Source: Psoroptes ovis (taxonomy: Eukaryota; Arthropoda; Arachnida; Sarcoptiformes; Psoroptidae). Taken from it: a DNA stretch of 64,000 nt. Below, piece by piece: positions 11,604 to 23,153 of this stretch (the stretch's first letter is position 1; each line of letters opens with the position of its first letter). The notes under the pieces were generated by a model. That model saw only the letters and a program-made list of their open reading frames with translations. It was not told the origin of the DNA and did no database searches. The DNA lies in the NCBI GenBank assembly GCA_002943765.1, contig PQWQ01000010.1, positions 1,862,501 through 1,926,500 on the forward strand, given 5' to 3'. The position numbers were made by a program, and so were the translations under genes.

Positions 11604-12447
11604 GCCCATCAAATAGTGATCAACGGGAATCGACATACTGAAAGGTAATCATTATAATCGTCTTGAATTGTTGATTGATTCTTCTTTTCGTTTAAGAGTT
11701 CCCAGCTCCAATCGTAATTTGAGACAGATTGAATTCAAGTTGATCTGAATATCATAGGCAAAATGACATCTGTTCCTAGTAAGTTGATTGTGATTGTATG
11801 ATCAATCCATTTTCAATTTCTTTCAATGATCAGAACCATCGCACCAATAATGGTCTTATTTTAGACAAAGGTAATCACTATTAACGTCTTGAAATTTTAA
11901 TTGATTCTTCCTCTCTTTTCGTTTTAGACTTGCAAGTTCCAACTTGTAATTTATGACAGATTGAATTCAAATTGATCTAAATATCATAAGTACAATGGCT
12001 AGTGTTGCTAGTAAGTTGATTATGATCAAGGAATTTATTCATTTTCAATTTATTATTTTTTTTTATTAGGACCATTGCAGCAATTTCAATGATATTCTTG
12101 GTCAAGGTAATCAACATAGTTATTTAACAAAGATTTCAATTCTTCTTCGTTTTTTGATTACAGACTTTTTCAATTCAATTGATTCATTCTTATGGCCGAT
12201 TAAAGGTAATTTTGAAATTGATTTCAAATCTCATTTAATAATTTTTTTTCACCAAGACCAACGCATCAATGATCGTCATATTTTTAATAAAGGTATCTAA
12301 CATTGTCGTCATTTAACAAAGATTTCAATTCTTCTTCGTTTTTTGATTACAGACTTTTTCGATTCAACTGATTCACTCTTGTGGTCGATTAAAGGTAATT
12401 TTGAAATTGATTTCAAATCTTATCACTAATAACTTTGTCATTTTCAG
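11604..12447 (+). other. Chain of micro-exon-like segments with 51-60 bp introns
   Basis: Segments at 11604-11644, 11697-11778, 11834-11870, 11928-12010, 12070-12106, 12164-12205, 12257-12292 and 12353-12394, plus one starting at 12448, are each preceded by AG and followed by GT (GTAATC, GTAAGTTG, GTATC, GTAATTTT). Segment lengths fall into classes of 36-37, 41-42 and 82-83 nt. The eight intervening gaps are 51-60 bp. Segments of one class are paralogous: 11834, 12070 and 12257 align with each other, as do 12164 and 12353, and 11697 and 11928. The 82-83 nt class ends with an ATG followed by five codons (M-T-S-V-P or M-A-S-V-A) just before the donor. Joined frames close after 10-25 residues, so the transcript may be non-coding or degenerate. 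Confidence 0.55.
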
Positions 12448-12572
12448 AATCATGTCAGAACGAAATTCAGCCATCATCAATGAAAATTGAATAAATGTTT
12501 TGAACTTGATTGTTGATTGATCATTGAGATTCTTTGATTCAATTGATGAAGTAAAAGTGAACATTGTGAATT

Positions 12573-12665
12573 TTAATTGATCACACCTTGACGTTTCTTC
12601 GAACTGGCCACTTGTTGTTTGGGTCTCGACTTTCGCTTCGACTTGGCCACTGTTGACTTCTTCAT
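12573..12665 (-). other. Conserved 30-codon Lys/Arg-rich small ORF inside the left repeat
   Basis: ATG to stop, starting MKKSTVAKSKRKS and continuing with a second basic cluster (SSKKRQ). The same frame exists in the right copy (29164-29256) with five nucleotide differences and no frame break. A related but broken version lies near 11200-11290. It is antisense to the micro-exon chain. It could be chance conservation from recent duplication; no function is claimed. Confidence 0.3.
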
Positions 12666-15600
12666 CTGATCAATAACTCTTGATTCAAAATGTTCATTTT
12701 TCTTCATCGTTTGATCAAAGAATTAATAAGATCGATCAACACTTCGAGTCATAGCTATTAATTCAATTTCATTGATGATTGACTCAATGGATGCTATCGA
12801 CGAAAATCTTAAGGTAAATCCCTTCAATTTCTTCGAAATTATGATTCTGATACTTTCTTTTTCGTGATTTAGATTCAATATCTCATTGATGGTCGATGAA
12901 ATTGACTCGATCGCTGAATACATCACTGTTCCATAAAACGAAGCAACTTATTTCGAAGAAGTCAATCTATAAATCACCAATTTCCGAAGTAAACGATTGG
13001 GACATAGAAAATTTCAATTAGTGGCGGCTTATATTTTCCATCTGAGCCGGTTAAGATCATTAAAACAAGCGATTTGGGATAACATCATTTGTATATCATC
13101 ATTAATTATTATTTTTAATTTTTTTAATCAATTTTTTAATTAATTAAATAAAATTTTAATAAAATTTAATTAAATTATAATTCGTACATGACAAGTAAAT
13201 GCGAGGTATGAATACGGTTAGCATATGGATGAGTCATCCTCCTCATGAGGGGGATGCGCGAACAACAAAATTCGGTTGCGCGAGTTATCCGTTTAGCGTT
13301 GTGACAGTTGTAACTGTTAGCAATACAAATTTTCGCTAACTATTTTCTATACATTTTTTAGGCCGCTGTTTCTTTGGGTGTTTGAGTTCAAATGTGTATG
13401 TGCATTTTAGTGTAATTAGAGCGATAGTGGTGAAGAGTGATAGATAAAGCTTATCAGCATAAATAACAATTATTAATAGGTTACAGAGACTATACATTCC
13501 AATCAAAGAAATTTTCAATTGTACGCATGTAGAAAATTTTGTAATTCTGTTTTTAAAGATATTTGAAACAGAAATTGTTATTATTATTGTTGTTTGATGA
13601 TGGATAGTGAACCGTTCCGAGCTACAAAATCTATATATTTTTCATTATGATCATGAGGTCTTTTTACTAAAGGCTATACATTTTCATTAAAATCATCTTG
13701 ATTATTTCAAACAATTAATTTTTTATTACAAAACACCCACATAGAATCACCGAATAGAATACTTTATCAAAGATTCATATGCAGAAGGATGACACATTTT
13801 TTTGTGGGTTATCAGGTTCAAGCAGAGATATTGCATATGGCTGATTCTGTGGCTGCTAAAATGATATAGAATAGCGATTTGTCCAGTGGCAATTGAATTT
13901 TTATGAGAAATTCAACTTCATATCCAATATAGCTAAGTTTTAGATGGCTCTTCGAAGAACAACCAGTCTAAATGTATGAATACAATCGGCTGGAAGCACG
14001 ATTTCCTTCAGCAAATCAAAGATATGCAACGACAGAAACAATATAGATGAGTGAATTCGTATGAATTGTGTTGTTCATCGCAAATTGGTAGATTCGAGTT
14101 GAAAACAAAATCAAACAAACAGTATTGGCATAAGCAAACTTGAATATTTGTATTCATATGATCATGGTAAAATGATGGCAACAAAAATTGATCATCATCA
14201 TCATCATACATATATCAGATAATTATCCTGCACTTGTATCCGCTGTTGTTCATGGTACACATGTACATTTGGCGACAACGTTCAACAGCGTCTACTAGCT
14301 TCATTCGTACATATATAATATGAATGATAGTTCGCCCGAAGCGAACAACGAAAAAAAATCCTTGGACGCCCAAATTTGAGAATATTTTCTCTCGTGATTA
14401 TTCAATGCATTCACATTCATTCAATTTCAATTTTGAACATAAAATCTTCATGATAATTCCTTTTGCTTCTACCAATTTTCAATGTACGATTGTACCATAT
14501 CATGTGTATGCTTCGACATGATAATTTGGCTACGACCAACAACGACAACATATACCGAAGATGCTACGGCAAAGACTTCTGCTACGAAACAAATATATTT
14601 GAAAGCATAATGTGAAAAACAAACATACACACATACAGATATATATGTGCGTTGAACAACATTGAAGATTTTATATATAAAAAAAATTTTTCAATGTTTT
14701 CCAATAAATCAACAGCAATAAACAAGAAATGAAAATTCATGGAAATAAAATTTTTTTTCCATTATTTTTCAATAAAAAAAAATCAAGAAAAATTAAATTT
14801 GTTTTGAAATTTTTTTTTTCAATAATTTTTCTTCGATAATTTCATAGATAATTTGATTTGAAAATTGAAATTTTACAAGAAATTTAAAATTCATTAAAAC
14901 GTGTTCCTGTGTTGGTGTGTGTGTGTGTGTGTTTCAATAATTTGTATTCAATTAATCTTCAATGAATTCCTACATTTTCAAATAAGTTTTTTTAATTTTC
15001 TTTAATCATTTTCTAATTTAAAATCATCAAAAAACTTTTCATTGATTCATGCAATTAATTCTAATGAATCCCCAAATTCATCAAAAATCAAAAAGAATCC
15101 CAATTCAAATCGATTAAGATTCTAACGAATTCAAATCAATTCAATTTCAAACGAATGTTAAAGATTTGTGAATTGAAAGAAAAACCATGGTTGAAAGCAA
15201 ATATGAATGAATATCATCATAACATTCAACACATTTTGAATTGAATTTGATTCAACAACTCTTCTTCAACATACAACAATTATTCATTGTTCAAATGAAA
15301 AAGATTTTGGCAAAATAAAAAAAAATTGAAAAAAAAGTGAAAGTTTTCACATTTATTTTTATTTGAAAATTATTATTATTTTTATTATTATTATTTCATT
15401 GAATTTATGCAGATTTTGAATATATTTAAAAAAAAATTATTGTATGAAATTGAAAAAAAAATTTCTGGCAAAAAACAAAAAAAATTTTCTATTATAATTA
15501 TTTAATTGTGTACACACATAAACACACAATTTAGTTGTGCCACAAACAATTTTCACAATCATTTTTCTTGTTTGTTATACAAAACAAACAAACAAACAAA

Positions 15601-18160
15601 CAACGATAGCAGCAGCAGCAAACCAGCAACAACAACAAAAAATTTTATCATTTTTTTTTTTTTTTGTTTGTTTGAAAGAATTTTTATGATAATAATAATA
15701 ATAATAACAATGATTTTTATGGTGTTTTTCCACCATCATTGAATCAATGAAAAAAATTTTTGAATAATTTTTTTTTTTTTTTTTGATGAAATAAAACGTG
15801 AAATCTATGATATTGTCGTCGTCGCTGTCGCCGTTGTTGTTATTAAAATGTTTTCCAACAATTTATGAATATCTATGAGTGTATGTGTGTAATTTCACAT
15901 ATTTCATCTTGTTTGAAAATGAACAGCGAATTTGTGGAAATGAACAACACCAAAAGCAGCGAAAAGCAACAAAAAAAAAATTGATCAACGATAAATGAAA
16001 TTTGAATTGAAAATTCATGTGAATTTGTCAGATTGCGAAATCACCCACAACAGGATCATCAATGTACCTTCATTAAATCACATTTATGATTAAAGTGAAT
16101 GAATGAATTTCAAACAAAAATAAAATAAAATCAAATCACTCATTAATTTAATGAATGAACGAATTAATGAGAATGACCAGAATTTTTCAAAATTTGTAAT
16201 TTCATGAATTGATTCAAAGTTTTTGAAGCATGATTTGAATCCATATCTGTCTTTTATATGTTCTCCGTGATTTTCATTTTTGAATCTCATAATTAATTTT
16301 ATGATTATTAAATCAACGGCAATTGATTGTGAAAAAAACTAATTTTTCATTGTAATTCTTCATCTTTACAAGAGATTTTCATTTGATTTTGATTAAATTC
16401 AATTTAAAATAATTTGAAAACTTCGAAAAGCATTGAAATATTTCAAATGTAAATAATAATATCGTTTTGTATGTATGTCCAATCGTGTGTTTGCTTTTTT
16501 CTTCTGTAAATTAAATTAAACAAATGACAATAATAATAATAATGATCATTTGATTATAATTAAAGTGAAAAAATATCAAATAATAATTGATTGAAATGAA
16601 CCAAATTAAAAACAAGGAACATACTCCATATGACATGATATTGTTATAAATATCAGTACAAATATAAATAATTAAAATAGAAGAAAAAATTTTAATAATA
16701 ACAATTTTGCGTGATATTAGATCATATAACGATTCAATGATATGATTCAATATTGACCATGTTGGCCGTTTGATTGATTGATTTCAGTTCATTTTATTTT
16801 ATCACAATCAATTAATTATTAATTGATAACTATTTCTTTATTTAAATATTATTAAATAATTGAAAGAAAAATTAATTTAAATTTGATTCAGTACAATTTC
16901 ACTTGAATTTCATTCATTTCTAAATAGATTTATTTCCACTGTTCATCTTCTTATTTTGTGTTTTTCATCAGTTTTCAAAAATCATCATTCAAAATTATCA
17001 TTTTCTACTCTTAAATTGAATTAGTTTATGTTTTTTTCATGAATTATTTCAAATATTTCAAATCGTTTCATATGTTTTGTGAATGAATCCATATTCCAGC
17101 AATGATTTAGTATTTGAATGTGTTGTGATTCAATATTTAATATTCAATAATTAATAATTTCAATTAAAAAAATTTAATCATCTTTATTAATTGATTTTGA
17201 AATATATTCAAAATAAATCAGCTTTAGTTAGTGCGTGCGTGTGTGTTTGTGTTTAATTTAACATATTTTGTGTTATTATTTCATTAATATTCTTATTTTT
17301 CATTTAATCATTTTAGAGTTTAATTTCTTCCTCGGTTATTTTTAATTCTCATAAATATTGAATATTTTTAAATTATTCCCTGCAATATCACATTTGTCTT
17401 GTTCAAATATTTATTGAAAATAAATCATCGGCAGCAACAACAACAGCAGCATCGAAATTATCACACATCATTTGTGTTTTTTTCATTCAATAAAAAATTC
17501 AATTTTTTATATTAATATTCATATAAGATATTCAAGGTGATTTTACATACAAATATTTCAATTTTTATTATTTATTTATTCAATATTCAAGATTCAACTT
17601 GTAAAAACACGCATGTAAAACATATTTTTCGCCATCAATCATCAAATACGACAAAACGACGACAACAGTTAAGTGAAAAGCAACCGCAGTAACTCTTGGA
17701 CAGAAATTCCTTTCTACTCGGCTTTCAATTATAACAAAGATAATTGAAAATTATCGTCGATCAAAAACAAATACAGCAAAATACAAACATAAATACATGG
17801 TTTAATTTAATATTTTTTTTCATTTGTTTATCTTTTAATAATGAAAAATTAATTGATAAATACATAAATTAATAAATAAATAATCAAGGTGAGTAAATTT
17901 TTTATTTGAAAATTTATAATTTAAATAAGAAAAATGAAAATAAAAAAAATGTTTCCTTCAATTTTCAATGTAAATATTAACACCATTTATCAATGATTAT
18001 TATAAATGATTGTTTTAGTCGTTTGTAATTATGATTATTGTTTCAAACATATATTTTCTATCATTTGCATAAAATGATCATAATTCAATCAATAAGTCAA
18101 AATGTGACAAAAATTATTCAATTATTTTTCCATTTATTAATAAATATAATCATTTAAACA

Positions 18161-18235
18161 TTGTCTTCAAAGTTCTTAGCTACAAAGCCTATTGAATAGC
18201 CCATTGAAAAGTGTTTAAAACTTTTCGGACAGCCC
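18161..18235. mobile_element. Tiny mariner-like MITE remnant
   Basis: Starts TTGTCTTCAAAGTTCTTA and ends, read in reverse complement, CTGTCCGAAAAGTTTTAA. It is the most diverged of four similar elements in this spacer. Confidence 0.45.
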
Positions 18236-20411
18236 GAAATTCAATTTGTTTTTATTTTGTAATTAATCGACTTTTTATTGAACAATATTGATAATTTTTT
18301 GTCAAATTAATCCACAATTTTCATGATTATCGAGATTATCGAGATGATTAATCCATCTTTTTTTGTTTGATTTTGTTTGTTTGAATTTTATTAATTTTTT
18401 TAATCGTTCTCAAAAACAATCCCTTTCATTGACAGATTGGAATCTCTAAAGGTTACACGTTGTTTGTATACAAACGATTGTATTTTCATTTCTCTTAGTT
18501 ATCAATCATCGATCATTTATTATCGGAATAATTTCTGAATCGTTCAAATCGATCATTTAAATTTAAGACAGAAATATTCCTAATTCATTTGTCGGAAAAA
18601 TTATTTGCCATGATGAGCAAATCAGATGATTATTATCATCACTTTATTTCGATTAATTTTGAGAATTTTTTTCCCCTTACATTTCATTTCATTCTTATGA
18701 TGATGATGATGATCAATGAATTTATCTAATTCGTATTGAAGAATCAATGAGTTCGAATATTGTATTTGAGTTCATTTGTCTATGATTAATTTGCTTTTGC
18801 TTAACTAAGTTTTTTTAATTTTTTCCACCATCATTCTCCATCAATTCATCTTGGTTGTTCGGCCGATTGTTTATTGTTTGGTGGTTCATTTCATTATCGA
18901 ATCAACGACTGGTGTTTTGGGATGTTTATTCGAAATTCCATGATGTTTATTCCTTGTTATTTTCGTCTTAATTCAATGTCTAAAATCTAATTCATTCTCT
19001 GTTATTTTTATTTTATTTGTTGGTTTTCATTAGTCTCGTTTTGGTGTGAAGATTTGCTTGTATTTTGAAGAGATGAAATGAAAAACAAAATTAGATTCAA
19101 ATAAAAACAACTTCTCCATTTTACTGTGTATTATTAGTATAATGCCTACAGGCAAAAATAATAATAATGATGATAATCATAATATTTTCCAATATTTCTT
19201 CATCATCAATTCACTATAGGAATCATCAATAGAAATCATGTGAATTACAACAACTATTGAATACAATCAATTATTTATTTTTTGGTTCAATTTTCATTTC
19301 AATCATCATCATCATCATCATTAGAGAGATGTTTCAAATACCAAATATTTTGGGAAAAAAAAATGTAATTTACATTATTTTCCATTATTCTTTCATCGAT
19401 TCATTCATATTTCTGAAAAGAAAAATAATTGAAAAGTAAAGAAATGATGCACAAATGAAGGCAAAAATATTGATAACATCACTCGAAAATGTGATTGTCA
19501 AACAGCACTAATTCACTAGACATTAAAATGGATACTTGACATTTGAAAAAAATGAGTAATATAAATAAAATAATTGTAATAATAATAATAATAATTGACA
19601 TTCGCTCGTTCGTTCATTCTTTGATTCATTTTTTTTGGTTCATCGATGTTTATGTGTTTGGTTCATTTAATCATTATGATTCGATGTTGTTGTTGTTCAT
19701 TTTTTTTTATTTTTATTTTTGATAGATATATGATGAACATCAATGAATCAATGTTTTTCTTATATTTTTCATGTTTAAATTCCAATCAATTGATTCGATT
19801 GAGTTCACTGAATAAGAAAGAAAAAAAAAATACAATTTTCTGTGTTTATATTTATTGGAATGGACAAATTTAAAGAAAATGAAAGAAAGAATGAAACCAC
19901 CAGAAATATAGAAAATTCAACCAAAAATAACAATCAATCGACCATTCGAAATAGATCGATCGATTGACAAACATCAAACAAAACAAACAAACAAACAAAT
20001 CACAATCGATCGATTTTAGGTCTTTTTGAAGAAGAAGAAGAAAAATTCTTTAAAGTGGAATTAGATAACAACAACAACAACAACAACAGCGATTGAGATG
20101 TACAAAAATCAATGAATCAATCAATCGATTGATTTGAATCGTATTAAAAATTGATTTGAATTTAATATTCTTTCAAACATTTTTTCAGTTCTCTTCTTAA
20201 ATTCTTGTTTCACTTGATGTGAACATCTCTCTTTAACATTTGAAAATATATTTTTTTTTCTCCAACAATGATTGAAGAGATGCAAAGTAAAATAAATCGA
20301 TAAATAAAATCGATTTTTTTGATTTTTGATGAAAAGAAAAATAAAGAAAGCAGAAAAAAAAATTTGAAAATAAAATGAAAAATTCATAAATAATTTAATG
20401 ATCTCATTATA

Positions 20412-20507
20412 TTTTGGTATGTCCAATAAGTTTTTGATGATTTTCAATGTACATTCTCATTGATTTAATCAATATCAATAATGGACAACTTATCGGACAA
20501 CCGAAAA
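20412..20507. mobile_element. Mariner-like MITE, 96 bp with TA target duplication
   Basis: Ends read TTTTGGTATGTCCAATAAG and, from the other side, TTTTCGGTTGTCCGATAAG. Both are flanked by TA. GGTTGTCC followed by AAAAGT or ATAAGT is typical of mariner-type terminal repeats (family knowledge). There is no internal coding capacity. Confidence 0.65.
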
Positions 20508-23076
20508 TATAAATTTTTTTCCATGACTATTCATTCTATTTTCGTCGTGAATGATTTCAGACATATGTAGTATTTTACTACAATTTATAACAATTATCAT
20601 TATTTTTGATTTTTCTTGAGCTTTATTCTCTGCATTTTTTGCATATAATTATTCTTAACACTGTGTCAGTGTGTTTGAAATATTTTATATTGCGAAGAAA
20701 CAAACAAAAAAATAAACATTGAAAAACAAACATTATGAATTGATAATTAGTAATATTATAAATTCATCAATGATTTTAATTATTTATTTGTCATTATTTT
20801 ATAATTACTATTATTGTGAATTACATTGTTTGGAATTATTTTATTTTTTCAAAATTTAAAATTTAAAAATTATTTTTAATTAGAATTTTTCAGAAATTTC
20901 CATTTTTTTTTTTTTTTTTTGAAATTTATAATATGTGTATCATTCTTTGATTCAAATGTGAGTTGGTTTTGTAATTCATTTATTCATTGTCAAATAATGA
21001 GAATAATTATAACAATAATTATTTTACCTCTTTGATGCCGAAATTTTGACTCTCATTATTTTTTGTTCCAGTTGTTTCAAATTATTTTCGCTGTATTATT
21101 TTCATTCAGTATTTTTTTTTCTGGTAAAAATGATAATGAATGCCATGATAATAATGAATAATGAATAATGATATTGTACACACACTAGAATAAAAATAAT
21201 GAATGAATGATGAATAATACGAGTGATAATAATAATAATTAATGAATAAATGTTAATTAGTTTTGCAAAATTTATTATTTATAATACTTTGATACTCATG
21301 CAATTTCTTATGACGCTTACATAATAATGCGTTTATCATTGAATTTCGCAACGAAAAATGTGAAAAAATTCCAACAAAAACTTCTTTACGATTGACAATT
21401 TTGACTTGATATTATTATACATTGTATTATCGTTTTATTTGGTATTTCAGAATTTCTTAGATTAATTGTACTCTTGTATATTTTTAATATTCAGATAATT
21501 AAAACATAATCTTGACAAAAGCTTTCTCGTTTGACATGTGCATATCTTGAAACAATTCTTAAAGATTCTTATCATGAATATAAACCAAGCAAAATTTTAG
21601 CAAAATATGAAAATATCCAAAATATACACGTATACAAAGGCACAATAACCGTAAAACAGCTCGAAGATTATGAATTTTCAATGGTATTTGATACGATATT
21701 ATAATTATCATTATCCATATATGTATTATATTGTGATATATATTATTATATTATGGTAAATGTGTATTTATTCATTTTTGTTTGCTTATCCAAAACAAAA
21801 TCAACATCAAACAATCTTCGTATCAATCTTGACATAATAACACCAATCAAACACCATTTACAACAACATTGCGACAAGCAAATACACACATTTATACACA
21901 TCACAAAATCTATATGCTGTGTCTTGTTATGAAAAATCATGATATCAATTTTCAATGGTGAAAATTCAAAAAAAAAAAAAAAAAATTGAATCTAATAAAA
22001 TACAATGTAACAACACTTGGCGCATATATAAATCCAAGCAAAATACATGCATGAAACATGCATAAAACAGCTCGATAAATGACGGAAATTCAGCATTAAA
22101 AATCCATGAAAATACATGAAAAATTTCTGAAAAAAAGAACATAAACATAAACACGCCAAAATATTATAATATGTTCCAAGTGATATACTCACAAATACCA
22201 ATGGTATGGTAAATTTCATAAAGTATTTTCGCTAAATTTACCCAAATTTTCAACTAAAAAATTCAATGAGCAAATTCCATTAGCCAAAATGCCATGACAA
22301 TAATCATTATCATTATCATCTATGATAATGGTAATCTGATATAATCTACCTTTAATGTAATCATTTTCCATTCCATTAATACCTTTGAATATATAATATA
22401 AATATCAATTTCAAAATGTTGACCATGTCCAATGCCCAATATACCACAATGCCAAATGATTCATTGCATCAAAAATGACAATGATAATGATAATGATGGC
22501 GTGGTTGGTGCGAGAAATATTGAAATATCTTTAATGATTTTAAATAAATGGCAAAATTTCGAGATATATGAATCATAATCATCATCATTATCATTATGAT
22601 TATGTTGATTATCTTTATCTGTTTATTATTTTCATATATAGAATATTTGTGTTCGTATGATTTCATTATTTCGTGTCGATTTGTTTGTTTCGTGTTTTTG
22701 TTTGTATTTATTTGCTTGCACATATATAGAATGTATATTTTTATCATTTTATCATCATTATTTTATGAAATATTTCTTGGTAAATCATATTTTTTTTCGG
22801 GTTTATTCTTGTTTTTTCCTGAGAATCGAATAAAATATTGAAAAGAATATATATCAAAATTCATTTGGATTTCTTTTGGAGAAATTGATATTAAAAAATG
22901 TATTTTTATATATAGAATTGATATGAATATGTATGAATAACAGATAGATATGAAACAAATTGAAGGCATACACATTAAAGATGAATTACACGTCTATTTC
23001 ATTTCATTTTATTTTCGAAAAAATTATTTTTGGAAATTTGAAATTAAAAAAAAAATTGTATACGAATATGTAAACA

Positions 23077-23153
23077 TTAGGTTGTCCAAAAAGTTTTTCA
23101 TTATAATTAATGAGAATCCTCATTGAAAATCGTCTTGAACTTTTCGGACTAAA
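23077..23153. mobile_element. Mariner-like MITE, about 77 bp
   Basis: Left end TTAGGTTGTCCAAAAAGTTT closely matches mariner terminal repeats. The right end in reverse complement reads TTTAGTCCGAAAAGTTC. No coding content. Confidence 0.6.

Larger units (their letters stand above)
9134..13380 (+). mobile_element. About 4.2 kb repeat unit, left copy of an inverted pair (micro-exon element)
   Basis: The whole segment reappears in reverse complement at 28440-32620. Outer segments (9165-9330), middle segments (10680-12950) and inner segments (13190-13380) all align in order. The proposed ends are CACCCAACCG at 9134 and CTTTGGGTG ending at 13380, so the termini read CACCCA inwards from both sides. 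The right copy has CACTCA at both ends. This parallel change of both termini supports a true element with short terminal inverted repeats. Flanks are TT and TT. The unit contains a chain of short segments bounded by AG and GT (11604-12450) but no transposase-like frame. It could be a non-autonomous DNA transposon, or an arm of a much larger foldback element. Confidence 0.75.

Noticed and set aside
12723..12926. 67-codon minus-strand frame inside the left repeat
   Set aside because: Spans an intron-like GTAAAT...TTTAG stretch of the opposite strand; I see no sign that its reading frame is maintained in the right repeat.
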